From assembly GCF_029264495.1 (NCBI RefSeq), contig NZ_JARIBH010000067.1:1-64000 (forward strand): a DNA stretch of 64,000 bases, read 5' to 3'. The position numbers and the translations under genes were made by a program. Every line of letters begins with the position of its first letter. The stretch's first letter is position 1. The notes beneath the pieces are model-generated. The model made no database searches, had not been told where the DNA came from, and worked only from the letters and a program-made list of their open reading frames with translations. Below, piece after piece: positions 30,682 to 41,685 of the stretch. Origin of the DNA: Peptacetobacter sp. Its GTDB lineage: Bacteria > Bacillota > Clostridia > Peptostreptococcales > Peptostreptococcaceae.

Positions 30682-31827
30682 CTATCTATATTTATTAAGT
30701 TCTCTAAGACAAGCATTTGTAACTTCATCCATAGGATCTAATTCGTATGCTCTTTCAATATAATATCCAGCATCATCTATATTTCCATTATTAAAATATG
30801 CCATTCCTAAATTACAAAGTATCTCAGGATCTTCTTTTCTAAGTTTAGCTGCTTTTTCAAAATATTCTATTGCACCATCAAGATTATATTTTTGAGCTTC
30901 TAATAATCCCATTTCTACTAGTGTATCCACTTGTGTAGGTCTTAATACTAATATTTTTTCAAAATAATTTTGAGCCTTTTCTATATCTCCCATACCTTTA
31001 TATCCAAGTGCTATCATAAATAATAAATTCCACCAATCTGGAAAATCATTTTCTAAAGGAAGAAGTTTTTCTATTCCTTCTTCACATTTACCAGAAAGTA
31101 TAAGTGTATATCCTTCTTCGTATTGTACTTTATAGTCCATTTTACCTAAATTATCTTGTATTTCAGCTACTATATCATCATCTAATCCTAATTTTAATGC
31201 TTCTTCCCAAGTTAATTTTGATTTTATAAATTGGTCTTGATTGTAATAGTGATAGCCTAATTGATAATAGGCTGGTCCAAATTTATCATCTATATTTATT
31301 ATTCTTTCTAATTTATCTAAAGCATCAAGTAAAAAATCATTAACAGCCTTTGCATCCTCATCTTTTTTATATTGTTCTGCTATCTGTTGGCAAATTATAG
31401 CATAGTGGTATAATCCATTTACATCTTCTGGATATTTATTTATAAGAGATTTCATATATATCAATGAATCTGTATATTCTCCTATCTCAAAATATTTATT
31501 AGACATATATCCCATATATGCTTTTAAATCTAAATCTAAATTTTTCGCAAGTGCTTCTATAAATTTATAATATTCTTCATTATATTTAAAATTAGAATCT
31601 ATTCCTATTATATATATCATAGCATCTGCTATAGACATAGAATTTAAACTATCTTGAGCTGTTTTATCTTTTATTCCTTTTACAAGAACTTCATTTTTTA
31701 TAGGAACATCTAATCCTTCTGATGGAATATTATATCCTTTTATTTTAAAATCTCCATCAGATTTAAGAGTTATAAACGCTAACTCATCAGTCTTTTTAAG
31801 AAGGTATTTTTCTATTTTATATTTCAT
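30682..31827 (-). CDS. Tetratricopeptide repeat protein
   Basis: 381 aa with multiple TPR units (ILCNLGMAYFNNGNIDDAGYYIERAYELDP). Confidence 0.85.
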   Translation of the reverse strand: MKYKIEKYLLKKTDELAFITLKSDGDFKIKGYNIPSEGLDVPIKNEVLVKGIKDKTAQDSLNSMSIADAMIYIIGIDSNFKYNEEYYKFIEALAKNLDLDLKAYMGYMSNKYFEIGEYTDSLIYMKSLINKYPEDVNGLYHYAIICQQIAEQYKKDEDAKAVNDFLLDALDKLERIINIDDKFGPAYYQLGYHYYNQDQFIKSKLTWEEALKLGLDDDIVAEIQDNLGKMDYKVQYEEGYTLILSGKCEEGIEKLLPLENDFPDWWNLLFMIALGYKGMGDIEKAQNYFEKILVLRPTQVDTLVEMGLLEAQKYNLDGAIEYFEKAAKLRKEDPEILCNLGMAYFNNGNIDDAGYYIERAYELDPMDEVTNACLRELNKYR

Positions 31828-31864
31828 ATTTATCCACCTTTCTATTTAATATTTATTTTATAAA

Positions 31865-33619
31865 TTAAATTTCTACTCTATATGACAATGACTTTTCAAA
31901 TATTTTTGAGATATCATAATCAAACATTATAATATTATCTTCTTTTTTTGGATCTATCATTATATCATTTTTTAAACTTTCTATATCATATCTAAATGGT
32001 TCAAATTGAACATATTTAATTATCATTTTTGCTGGTGTATCAAAGTGTTTTGGTATATATTTTTTAACATTTTCGTCATTCTGTAAATATATATGACATC
32101 TATTTTTAAAATCTTCAGGATAATTTCTAACTAAGAAATCTGGTACATTACTAGTTTTTCCAAGTGATACATAATCATATTTTAATATATCTCTAAATAA
32201 TTCTATTTTTTCACCAATTTTTTCCATATAAAAATCTAATAATATTTTATAATTTTGATTTTTACCTTGTGCAGCATCAAAATATCCATTTACATCATGG
32301 AAATTTGCAAATTCTTCATAGAATTTAAATGGTGAATCTTTATAATATCTTTTTACAATAAAGGATACTGACATTCTAAAGTTTCCTGAATTATAATATC
32401 TTTCTACCATTTCTTCAATATCTTTTAATTTCAATATCTCTTCATAAGATATATATCTATTAGATAATACTTCATATGGTGGATATGATTTATATTTAAA
32501 TCCATGCATATCTGCCATACTTCTTATACCTGTACCTTTTATCATTTTTAAAAATCCAAGTTGTAATTGTTCAATTCCTAAATTATATACATCATTAAAT
32601 GATTTTTCAAATCCTTCATAACTTTCATACGGTAATCCAGCAATTAAGTCTAGGTGTTGATGTATATTTTTATAAGATTCTATTTTTGTTACAACTCTTG
32701 ATAATTTTTTAAAATCATCTTTTCTTCCACAAGCTTCTAAAACATTTTGATCTGTTGATTGAACTCCGATTTCAAATTGGAATAGCCCTGGTTTACATTC
32801 TTTTAAAAACTCTAACATCTCATCATCTATGAGATGTGCTGTAACTTCAAAATGATATGTTGTAAATCCATTATCATTTTCCATCAAAAACTTCATTATT
32901 TCCATTGCCGTTTTTTTCTTTGCATTAAAAGTTCTATCTATAAACTTTATTTGAGATACCCTAGCATTTATAAGGTTTTTTAAATCTTTTTTTACTCTTT
33001 CTAAACTAAAGTATCTAAGACCTTTTATTGCTGATGAAAGACAATATTGACAATTAAAAGGACATCCTCTAGATGATTCATAGTATACTATTCTATTTTC
33101 ATATTCTTTAGTATCCATATTATCATATGGACTTGGTATTAAATCTAAATCTTGAAGATACGGTCTTTCTTCATTAACCTTTATATATCCTTTATCTCTC
33201 CAAACTAGTCCTTTTATATCTTTACTCTCCATCTTATTATTTAGCATAAGGCAAACTTCTCTAAATGTAACTTCACCTTCTCCATATAAAATGTAATCTA
33301 TAAAACCATATTTTTTCATTAAATTTTCACTATCATAGCTAACTTCTGGTCCACCTAATCCTATTATTAAATTAGGCATTACTTTTTTTAAATTTTCACA
33401 AAGACTCATTATATCTAAAACATTCCAAATATATACTGAGAAAAATACTGCATCATATCCACCTTTGTATATATCTTTTAATATATAGTCTGCTTGGTTG
33501 TTTATTGTATATTCTCTTATATCTACTTTTTGAACATCTTTTGCAAATTCTTTTAAATATCTTATTGCTAAATTTGTATGTATAAATTTAGAGTTTAGGG
33601 TTGTTAATAATATTTTCAA
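31865..33619 (-). CDS. B12-binding-domain radical SAM protein (DUF4080-like)
   Basis: 584 aa; N-terminal cobalamin-binding fold, SSRGCPFNCQYCLSS. Confidence 0.88.
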   Translation of the reverse strand: MKILLTTLNSKFIHTNLAIRYLKEFAKDVQKVDIREYTINNQADYILKDIYKGGYDAVFFSVYIWNVLDIMSLCENLKKVMPNLIIGLGGPEVSYDSENLMKKYGFIDYILYGEGEVTFREVCLMLNNKMESKDIKGLVWRDKGYIKVNEERPYLQDLDLIPSPYDNMDTKEYENRIVYYESSRGCPFNCQYCLSSAIKGLRYFSLERVKKDLKNLINARVSQIKFIDRTFNAKKKTAMEIMKFLMENDNGFTTYHFEVTAHLIDDEMLEFLKECKPGLFQFEIGVQSTDQNVLEACGRKDDFKKLSRVVTKIESYKNIHQHLDLIAGLPYESYEGFEKSFNDVYNLGIEQLQLGFLKMIKGTGIRSMADMHGFKYKSYPPYEVLSNRYISYEEILKLKDIEEMVERYYNSGNFRMSVSFIVKRYYKDSPFKFYEEFANFHDVNGYFDAAQGKNQNYKILLDFYMEKIGEKIELFRDILKYDYVSLGKTSNVPDFLVRNYPEDFKNRCHIYLQNDENVKKYIPKHFDTPAKMIIKYVQFEPFRYDIESLKNDIMIDPKKEDNIIMFDYDISKIFEKSLSYRVEI

Positions 33620-33786
33620 ATAATCCCCTCCTAAATAAATGATTTTAATTTATTGAAATATTTTTTTCTTTTATTATTTATATTGCAATGTTTTTATCTT
33701 TTCTTGTATTTTATTCGTTATTTTATTATTATTATAATTGTAATAATATATAATAACTCCGCCATTATGGCAGAAAGGATATTTCC

Positions 33787-33990
33787 ATGGAAAATTTTAA
33801 AAACGTTTCACTTAATGATTTATCAATCCAAGATCTTCTTCTTATAATAAAAGCTCTTGAATATACTAATGAAAACACTAATCTCAATGTTTTTGGAGAT
33901 CTTAGAAATAATATTGTAAAGGAATTATGTTTCTTAACTGAAACAACTGAAGAAGAATTTCTTTCTTATCTAGAATCAGCATCTGAATAA
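33787..33990 (+). CDS. Uncharacterised 67-aa protein
   Basis: RBS-like agaaagga before ATG; acidic, intact, between two minus-strand genes. Confidence 0.55.
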   Translation: MENFKNVSLNDLSIQDLLLIIKALEYTNENTNLNVFGDLRNNIVKELCFLTETTEEEFLSYLESASE

Positions 33991-34002
33991 TTTATTATTT
34001 TA

Positions 34003-34929
34003 TTAATTCTTTTTTAAAAATTTGAAACAATATTCTCCTGACTTTGATAATACATCTATTTTTAATAAATTTCCATTTATCTTTTTAGATTTTATTGTGA
34101 TTTTGTTTAATATAGGGTTTTTTGCAGTTTCTCCCTCATTTAGTGATATTATCTCTAAAGGATTTGATATATTATTGTATTCTTTTTTATTAATTTTATA
34201 TTTTTTTAATTTAATAAGATATTCAGCCATAGAATTTATAAAGTCTGTATTCTCTATTTCTGTTGATGTATTTTGACCTAATAGTGAGAATAGGACTTTT
34301 TTTATTGATTCAATATCATTATTTTCTTTCCTTTCCTCTACATATATATCAAAAATTGCATCGAATAAATTTGTACAAATGTCATTATTTGAATTTCTAT
34401 TCATGTCTTTATAATCATCAATAGTTTTTATTAAATTTATTCTATACATTTGAAACTTAACAACTTCTTTTTTTTCCATAGGTATATTTATAGAAATTAC
34501 TTTTTCTTTTATTTTATCCATAACTTCTTGATACTCTACCTTAGAATTTTTTAAAATCAAATGTACTACTTCATTATAAACTAATGTAGCTATTACATAT
34601 TCAGTATATTTTTCATCTATCTTTAAATACATTACATATTTTTTTACTAATTCTATCAATTCTGTTTCACATTTTTCCCCATTGTTATTACTTAAAATTA
34701 CAGGTAAAAATATATTTAAAATATTTTCGCTTTTATATTCATTTCCATAAAATCTATAGTATTTTAATTCATCTCTAAGTCTATTATTGTCTATATATAT
34801 ATATCTTTGTTTATAATTATCTATTAAGCATTTCGTATTTATTAATGATAACTTTTTTATTACATCTAAGTTTGTATCAAATATGCTTATATATGCATTT
34901 TTTATAATATTATCAATTTGATTTTCCAT
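34003..34929 (-). CDS. Uncharacterised 308-aa protein
   Basis: Intact ORF, no recognised motif. Confidence 0.7.
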   Translation of the reverse strand: MENQIDNIIKNAYISIFDTNLDVIKKLSLINTKCLIDNYKQRYIYIDNNRLRDELKYYRFYGNEYKSENILNIFLPVILSNNNGEKCETELIELVKKYVMYLKIDEKYTEYVIATLVYNEVVHLILKNSKVEYQEVMDKIKEKVISINIPMEKKEVVKFQMYRINLIKTIDDYKDMNRNSNNDICTNLFDAIFDIYVEERKENNDIESIKKVLFSLLGQNTSTEIENTDFINSMAEYLIKLKKYKINKKEYNNISNPLEIISLNEGETAKNPILNKITIKSKKINGNLLKIDVLSKSGEYCFKFLKKN

Positions 34930-34952
34930 AATTTCACCTCTTTATAGAAAAA

Positions 34953-34981
34953 AGAGAGGCTTATATAAATAAACCTCTCAT
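34953..34981 (-). terminator. Terminator-like hairpin downstream of argS
   Basis: GAGAGGcttatataaataaaCCTCTC. Confidence 0.6.
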
Positions 34982-34992
34982 CTAAATCTAAA

Positions 34993-36690
34993 CTACATTT
35001 TCTGTGGTGCATGCATTCCTAATAGTGCAAGACCATTTTCTATTGACTGTCTTGTCGCTTCCACAAGAGCAAGTCTTGCTTTTCTTAACTCAACATCATC
35101 AACAAGAATTGGATTGTCATGATAGAATTTATTGAATGCTTGAGCAAGATCTAATACAAATCTTGTTACTATATGAGGTTCATTCTTCTTCATTGACGCA
35201 AGTATGCATTTATTAAATGATTCTATAACTTTTAGAACTTCTGAACTTCCTTCATCTGAAAGTAAGCTATAATCTATATCAGAAGTAACCTCTTCATTTG
35301 CTTTTCTTAATACTGCACAACATCTAGCATGAGTATACTGTACATATGGTCCAGTTTCTCCATCAAAGCTAAGTGTTTTATCCCAAGAGAATGTGTAATC
35401 TTTTATTCTACTATTTGATAATTCTTGGAATACTACCGCTCCAACACCTACTTGTTTTGCTATTTCATCTACATTTGCAGCATTTGGATTTTTAGTAAGT
35501 ATTATTTCCTTAGTTTTTTCTATAGCTTGTTTTAAAACATCTTCAAGGAATACTACTCTACCTTTTCTTGTAGACATTGTTCCACTTTCAAGTGCTACCA
35601 TACCAAATGGAACATGAATTAAATCTTTTGACCATTCGTATCCCATAAGTTCTATAACTTTAAACCATTGTTCAAAGTGTAGTATTTGCTGTGATCCAAC
35701 TACATATATACATTTATCAAAATCATAAGTTTCTTTTCTGTATATAGCTGCTGCTAAATCTCTTGTCATATATAATGTAGAACCATCATTTTTTGTTATT
35801 AAAGCTGGTGGCATATTATATTCTTCAAGTTCAACTATTTTGGCACCTCTAGATTCTTTAAGAAGTCCTTTTTCTTCTAATTCATTTACTACCCTATCCA
35901 TTTTATCTGAATAGAAACTTTCTCCTGCAAGAGAATCAAATTCTATTTCAAGAAGGTCATATACTCTAGAGAATTCTTTTAAACTTTCATCTCTAAACCA
36001 CTGCCATAATGCTTTAGCTTCTTCATCTCCATTTTCTAATTTTGTAAACCAAGCTCTAGCTTCATCTTCCATTTCTGGATGAGCTTCTGCTTCATCATGG
36101 AATCTAACATATAGTTTTAGTAATTCTGGTATTGGATTACTTTCTACAGTTTCTTTATCTCCCCATAATTTAAATGCTACTATTAATTTACCAAATTGTG
36201 TTCCATAGTCACCAAGATGATTTATTCTTATAGTTTTGTAGCCTTGAGAATCATATATTTTATAAAGAGCATTACCTATAACAGTAGTTCTTATATGTCC
36301 TATATGGAAAGGTTTTGCTATATTAGGTGAAGAATATTCAACTATTACAGTTTTATCTTTACCTATATCACTTTTACCATAGTTTTCTTTTTCTGTAAGT
36401 ACTTTATTTATTACAGTTTCAGCTAATTTTGATTTATCAACGAAAAAGTTAACGTATCCTCCTAGCTGTACAACTTTTGATATAGCCCCTTTTGGTTCTA
36501 TTTTTCCTGCTATATCTTCTGCTATCATATTTGGAGCTTTTCTAAATACTTTAGCTAATTTGAAACAAGGAAATGCATAATCTCCCATTTCTTTATTTGG
36601 TGGTATTTCTATTAAACTTTGTATTTCTTCTAAAGTAAGATCTTCTATCTGTTCTTTTAGACTTGAAGCAACTTCAAATTTAAAATCCAT
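34993..36690 (-). CDS. argS: Arginyl-tRNA synthetase
   Basis: 565 aa; SSPNIAKPFHIGHIRTTVIG (HIGH), MSTRKGRVV. Confidence 0.96.
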   Translation of the reverse strand: MDFKFEVASSLKEQIEDLTLEEIQSLIEIPPNKEMGDYAFPCFKLAKVFRKAPNMIAEDIAGKIEPKGAISKVVQLGGYVNFFVDKSKLAETVINKVLTEKENYGKSDIGKDKTVIVEYSSPNIAKPFHIGHIRTTVIGNALYKIYDSQGYKTIRINHLGDYGTQFGKLIVAFKLWGDKETVESNPIPELLKLYVRFHDEAEAHPEMEDEARAWFTKLENGDEEAKALWQWFRDESLKEFSRVYDLLEIEFDSLAGESFYSDKMDRVVNELEEKGLLKESRGAKIVELEEYNMPPALITKNDGSTLYMTRDLAAAIYRKETYDFDKCIYVVGSQQILHFEQWFKVIELMGYEWSKDLIHVPFGMVALESGTMSTRKGRVVFLEDVLKQAIEKTKEIILTKNPNAANVDEIAKQVGVGAVVFQELSNSRIKDYTFSWDKTLSFDGETGPYVQYTHARCCAVLRKANEEVTSDIDYSLLSDEGSSEVLKVIESFNKCILASMKKNEPHIVTRFVLDLAQAFNKFYHDNPILVDDVELRKARLALVEATRQSIENGLALLGMHAPQKM

Positions 36691-36850
36691 TTTTATTTCC
36701 TCCTCATATATATTCGAATTTATAATATAATAACTATATATAATCTTTTTATTTAATATGTAAAATTCATATTTTTCTCTATTTTACACAATTACACTTA
36801 TCTCTCTATGTTAAATCAAATTCAACTATTTTTCAAGATATTTGAATAAT

Positions 36851-37342
36851 TTAATAAATTTTATTTTTTATACTTTGATTTTCTAAATCTTTTTCACTAA
36901 TTATTTCAATCCCATTGATTTCAAATAATGATGCTGTTACTCCTTTACCACTTTTTTTAATTCCTTTAAATTCCCCATTATGTATTTTATTGACTCCACA
37001 AGATGGACTTCCTTCTTTTAAAATTGCTTCTTTTACATTATATTTTTTTACTTCTTCTAAACTTATTTTAGCTCCTTTTAGATATTCATTTGTTACATCT
37101 TTTCCAATTCTAGATATTACCTTGCTTCTGTTTTTTATTACATCTATACCTTCACCATCTATTATTTCCGCTGCTTCTCTTGGTGTTTCTAGACCTCCAC
37201 TACATTCTGGGCATATTGTTATATACTCTTTTCCTTTTAAGTATTTTAATACTGTTTCATTCTTATTGTTTCCACCATTATATTTGCAATTTTCTCCTAT
37301 TAAACAAGCTGATACTGCTATCATTTTTCCTCCTATATACAT
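36851..37342 (-). CDS. DUF523-family protein
   Basis: SACLIGENCKYNGGNN, CPECSGGLETPR, KEGSPSCGV. Confidence 0.88.
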   Translation of the reverse strand: MYIGGKMIAVSACLIGENCKYNGGNNKNETVLKYLKGKEYITICPECSGGLETPREAAEIIDGEGIDVIKNRSKVISRIGKDVTNEYLKGAKISLEEVKKYNVKEAILKEGSPSCGVNKIHNGEFKGIKKSGKGVTASLFEINGIEIISEKDLENQSIKNKIY

Positions 37343-37405
37343 TAATATAAATTATAGACAGAACTAATTAGCCCTGCCTATAACTTATATATTCATATTT
37401 TTAAT

Positions 37406-39784
37406 TTATTTTAATGTAACTATGGTAACCCCTACGCCACCTTCTCCATATCCACCTTGTCTTTTCTTTTTGACATGTTTATTTCTTTTTAATACATCTT
37501 GTATTCCTGATTTCAACACTCCTGTTCCTATACCATGTATTATTGTTACTTGTTCAAGTCCAGCAACAGTGGCATCATCAAGATATTTTTCAACTTCAAG
37601 AGTTGCTTCTTCAAGATTCATTCCTCTTAAATCTACTTCTCCTTTTACTCTTCCTGATTTAGCTTTTATAACACTTCTTGTTTTCTTTGTAACTGTAGAT
37701 TGTTGTTGATTTTTTATTCTTTGAAGAGATTTATATGGTAAAGTCATTTTCATTATACCTATTTGTACAACTGCTTCTTTCTTTTTATCATCTGCAGATA
37801 CAACAGTACCTTCTTGATTTAATGTGATTACTCTTATATCTTCACCTGCTTTTAGATTTTTAATTTCTTTTGATGCTACTTTTGGCACTATCATACTTTT
37901 AACTGTCGGTTGTAAACTTCCCATAGAATCCGTTAATTCTTTTCTAAGCTGTTCTATTTGTCTATTTTTTTCTTTTGATGCTCTTTGATTCTCTAATTCT
38001 TTTAGATGTTTTATAATTTCATCTACTTCCTCTTTTGCCTGTCTTGTTATAGAGAACGCTTCAGATTTAGCTCGTTCTATCATTTTTTCTTTTTGGTTTA
38101 TTATCTTATCTAATTTTTCAGCTTCTTTATCTCTAATTTGCTGTATTTCTAATTTTAATTTTTCAGCTTCTGCTCTGTCTTCTTCTGCCTTTATTCTATT
38201 CTTTTCAACGTTTTGTAAAAGATCTTCAAGTTCTATATTGTCTGTATTTATAAATTCTTTAGCTCTATCTATTATATAATCTCTAAGACCTAATTTTTTA
38301 GATATTTCAAATGCATTTGATTTACCAGGAACACCTATTAATAATTTATATGTTGGACTAAGTGTTTCTATATTAAATTCTACGGCTGCATTTTCAACAC
38401 CTTTTTTAGTAAGAGCATAGTTTTTAAGTTCACTATAATGAGTTGTTGCTATACATTTAGCTCCTGCCATTTTTACATCTTCAAGTATCGCTATTGCAAG
38501 AGCTGCCCCCTCTATAGGATCTGTTCCTGCACCAAGTTCATCAAATATAACAAGAGAATTTTCAGTAACATTTTCTAAAATCGATACTATTCTAGTCATA
38601 TGAGATGAAAATGTAGATAAACTTTGTTCTATACTTTGTTCATCTCCTATATCTGCAAATACATTATCATACACACACATACTACTTCCAAAATCTGCTG
38701 GTATATGAAGTCCACTTTGTGTCATAAGTGCAAATAATCCAACTGTTTTTATTGTTACTGTTTTACCTCCAGTATTTGGACCAGTTATGACAAGTGTATG
38801 GAATTCATCTCCAAGATAAATAGTATTTGCAACAACTTTTTTAGGGTCTAAAAGAGGATGGCGTCCATTTTTTATAACAAATTTTTTATCTTCATTTAGT
38901 TTAGGATCTATACCTTTCATTTGAAGAGATAGTTTCCCTTTTGCAAATATAAAATCAATTTTTTCCAATATTTCTTGATTTGAAATAATCTCTCTAGATA
39001 CTTCTCCAATCATTCTAGATAATTCTGATAATATTCTTTCTATTTCTTCCTGTTCATCTAATTTTAACTTTCTAAGTTCATTATTCATTTCCACTATACT
39101 CATAGGCTCTATAAATAATGTTGCCCCTGATGATGATTGATCATGTACTATACCACTTACAACAGATCTATACTCTGCCTTTACAGGTATTACAAATCTA
39201 TCTCCTCTCATAGAAATTATACTATCTTGTAAATACTTTTGATATGTTGATGAAGATATTATAGAGTTTAATTTTGATCTTATAGATTGATTTTTTTGTA
39301 CTATTCTTCTTCTTATATCTCTCAATGTAGATGAAGCACTATCCGCTATTTCAAGTTCACTAACTATAGCATTGTATATAGCATCTTCTATTTCTTTATG
39401 TATATATAAAGATGTTGTTAGTGATTGTATTATCGGATAATTAAAGTCTTCTTCTTCATCTCCAGAAAGACTATTTGAAAGAACTCTCGCTGCTCTTAAT
39501 GTATCTGCCACCATTAATAGACTAGCTGGATCAAGAGAAGCCCCTATTTCTGCTCTTTTTACTTTATCTAAAACATCATGTATTCCCCCTAAATTTACAT
39601 GACCTCTTTTTATTAATATTGATTGTGCTTCTGTAGTTTCTTGTAATCTATATTTTACTTCCTCAAATTCTGAACTTGGTTCTAATCTCTCTATTCTCTT
39701 AAGTCCCAAAGATGATGATGCTTTTGATTTTAAAATTTCTATAATTTTATCAAATTCAAGAACTTTAAATGATTTTTTATCCAT
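37406..39784 (-). CDS. mutS2: MutS2 (endonuclease/ribosome-rescue ATPase with Smr domain)
   Basis: 792 aa; TGPNTGGKTVTIKT, DELGAGTDP, C-terminal Smr VDLRGMNLEEATLEV. Confidence 0.96.
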   Translation of the reverse strand: MDKKSFKVLEFDKIIEILKSKASSSLGLKRIERLEPSSEFEEVKYRLQETTEAQSILIKRGHVNLGGIHDVLDKVKRAEIGASLDPASLLMVADTLRAARVLSNSLSGDEEEDFNYPIIQSLTTSLYIHKEIEDAIYNAIVSELEIADSASSTLRDIRRRIVQKNQSIRSKLNSIISSSTYQKYLQDSIISMRGDRFVIPVKAEYRSVVSGIVHDQSSSGATLFIEPMSIVEMNNELRKLKLDEQEEIERILSELSRMIGEVSREIISNQEILEKIDFIFAKGKLSLQMKGIDPKLNEDKKFVIKNGRHPLLDPKKVVANTIYLGDEFHTLVITGPNTGGKTVTIKTVGLFALMTQSGLHIPADFGSSMCVYDNVFADIGDEQSIEQSLSTFSSHMTRIVSILENVTENSLVIFDELGAGTDPIEGAALAIAILEDVKMAGAKCIATTHYSELKNYALTKKGVENAAVEFNIETLSPTYKLLIGVPGKSNAFEISKKLGLRDYIIDRAKEFINTDNIELEDLLQNVEKNRIKAEEDRAEAEKLKLEIQQIRDKEAEKLDKIINQKEKMIERAKSEAFSITRQAKEEVDEIIKHLKELENQRASKEKNRQIEQLRKELTDSMGSLQPTVKSMIVPKVASKEIKNLKAGEDIRVITLNQEGTVVSADDKKKEAVVQIGIMKMTLPYKSLQRIKNQQQSTVTKKTRSVIKAKSGRVKGEVDLRGMNLEEATLEVEKYLDDATVAGLEQVTIIHGIGTGVLKSGIQDVLKRNKHVKKKRQGGYGEGGVGVTIVTLK

Positions 39785-40075
39785 TTTATCCCTTCTTTCT
39801 AAGAAAATTTTTAAATTTTTTTATTAATTATCATTTTTATAAATTATATAAATAAATATAAAACGTTGATTTTTCAAACATCTTAGGAAAATCGATTTCT
39901 TTTTCAAAAAAAGTTTTCCGATTTTAGATATAATTTTGACGTTTTCCAATGTTTTTTTTCGTATTTTGTATTATACTGTTAATGTAGCTATTTAATATTA
40001 TACATAATCAGACTTTATTTGTATAATAAAAAGCAATTTTATTTATTCTTATTTTATTCAGGAGGACTTTATAAA

Positions 40076-41536
40076 ATGTCAAACGTATTAGGACACTTAG
40101 AACCAAAAAAAGTTTTTGAAGCTTTTGAAGCAATGAACCAAATCCCAAGAGCTTCTTATCACGAAGAAGCAGTTAGTAACTGGTTAAAAGAATTCGGTGA
40201 AAAATTAGGATTAGATACTACTCAAGATGAAGCTGGTAACATAATAATAAGAAAACCTGCTACTCCAGGATATGAAAATTGTCCAGGTGTTATACTTCAG
40301 GGACATATGGATATGGTTCCTGTAAGAGGAAAAGGATCTAACCATAATTTTGATACTGATCCAATAGAAATGAAAATAGTAGATGATATGATTTACGCTA
40401 ACAACACTACTCTAGGTGCTGATAACGGTATCGCAGTTGCTATGTCTTTAGCTATATTAGAAGACAATACTTTAAAACATCCAGCATTAGAAGCTGTTTT
40501 CACAGTAAATGAAGAAAGTGGTATGACTGGTGCTTATGCTTTAGATGCATCTCAATTAAAAGGTAAATACCTTCTTAATATAGACTCTGAAGAAGAAGGA
40601 TGCTTCACTATAGGTTGTGCTGGTGGTAAAACTCCACTTCTAACTTTAGATAAAGAATACAAAGATGCTTGCAGTTGCAAAAAAGCATTAAAATTTGCTG
40701 TTACTGACTTACTTGGTGGTCATTCTGGACAGGAAATACAGTTACAAAGAGCCAATGCAACTAAAATTGTTGTAAGAATGTTAAATATGCTTTCAGTTGA
40801 ATTTGATTTAGCTGACTTAACTGGTGGTACTATGCACAATGCTATACCTAACCATGCAGAAGCAGTTATATTAGTTTCTGATGTTGATGCTGCAAAAGCT
40901 GAACTAGAAGAATTATTTAACAAATTTAGAGCAGAGTTCTCTGTTTCTGAACCTCATATGAACTTAGTATTTGAAGATGCTTCAGTTGAAAAAGTATATA
41001 CTGATGAATTTAAAACAAAATTATTAACATTATTAACATTATTACCACATGGTGTTAATTCTTACACTGTAAATGAAGATGGTAGCCTTGATACTTCATT
41101 ACCTGAAAGTTCAACAAATATGGCTATAGTTGCAAATGACGGAGATCAAGTTAAAGTTACTTTCTCAATAAGAAGTGCTAGAGAAACTATAAAAGAAGAA
41201 ATAGCTAAAAGAGTTGAATTATTAGCTGCTGATTTAGGATGCAAATTCGAAATAATAGCAGGATATCCAGCTTGGGAAGTTATACCTCACTCTACAATAG
41301 AAAAAATATGTACAGCTTCTTGGGAAAAATTAACTGGAAAAACTCCAGAAATAATAGCTATACATGCAGGTCTTGAATGTGGTCTTCTTCTTGATAAAAT
41401 GGAAGGTGTAGAAGCTATATCTATAGGACCAGATATGTATGATGTTCACTCTGAAAAAGAACATTTAAATATACCATCAACTAAAAACTGCTACGAATTC
41501 GTTCTTGATGTATTAGAATCAATGAACCAATACTAA
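40076..41536 (+). CDS. pepD: Aminoacyl-histidine dipeptidase (M20, PepD)
   Basis: LEPKKVFEAFEAMNQIPRASYHEEAVSNW, LQGHMDMVP; RBS caggaggac; ATG 40076 preferred to track start 40019. Confidence 0.93.
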   Translation: MSNVLGHLEPKKVFEAFEAMNQIPRASYHEEAVSNWLKEFGEKLGLDTTQDEAGNIIIRKPATPGYENCPGVILQGHMDMVPVRGKGSNHNFDTDPIEMKIVDDMIYANNTTLGADNGIAVAMSLAILEDNTLKHPALEAVFTVNEESGMTGAYALDASQLKGKYLLNIDSEEEGCFTIGCAGGKTPLLTLDKEYKDACSCKKALKFAVTDLLGGHSGQEIQLQRANATKIVVRMLNMLSVEFDLADLTGGTMHNAIPNHAEAVILVSDVDAAKAELEELFNKFRAEFSVSEPHMNLVFEDASVEKVYTDEFKTKLLTLLTLLPHGVNSYTVNEDGSLDTSLPESSTNMAIVANDGDQVKVTFSIRSARETIKEEIAKRVELLAADLGCKFEIIAGYPAWEVIPHSTIEKICTASWEKLTGKTPEIIAIHAGLECGLLLDKMEGVEAISIGPDMYDVHSEKEHLNIPSTKNCYEFVLDVLESMNQY

Positions 41537-41575
41537 GATTTAGATACAAATTTAAAATTGAATAAATAATAGCTT

Positions 41576-41613
41576 AAAGAGATTGTGTAATTTTTTTTCA
41601 CAGTCTCTTTTTT
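41576..41613 (+). terminator. Terminator after pepD
   Basis: AAAGAGAtTGTGtaattttttttCACAgTCTCTTTTTT. Confidence 0.85.
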
Positions 41614-41625
41614 ATATTTACAAAA

Positions 41626-41685
41626 TAAAAAAATTATAGACACCACCTTGTCATCATCTGACTTTTCAAGAGGTGGTGTCTATAA
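41626..41685 (-). terminator. Strong terminator at 3' end of candidate ncRNA
   Basis: Minus strand TTATAGACACCACCT/AGGTGGTGTCTATAA, 15-bp perfect stem with inner GTCA/TGAC, followed by TTTTTTTATTTT. Confidence 0.8.

Noticed and set aside
39880-39930. AAAATCG...CGATTTT inverted repeat upstream of pepD
   Set aside because: Short, A/T-rich arms and overlapping alternatives; not distinguishable from background.
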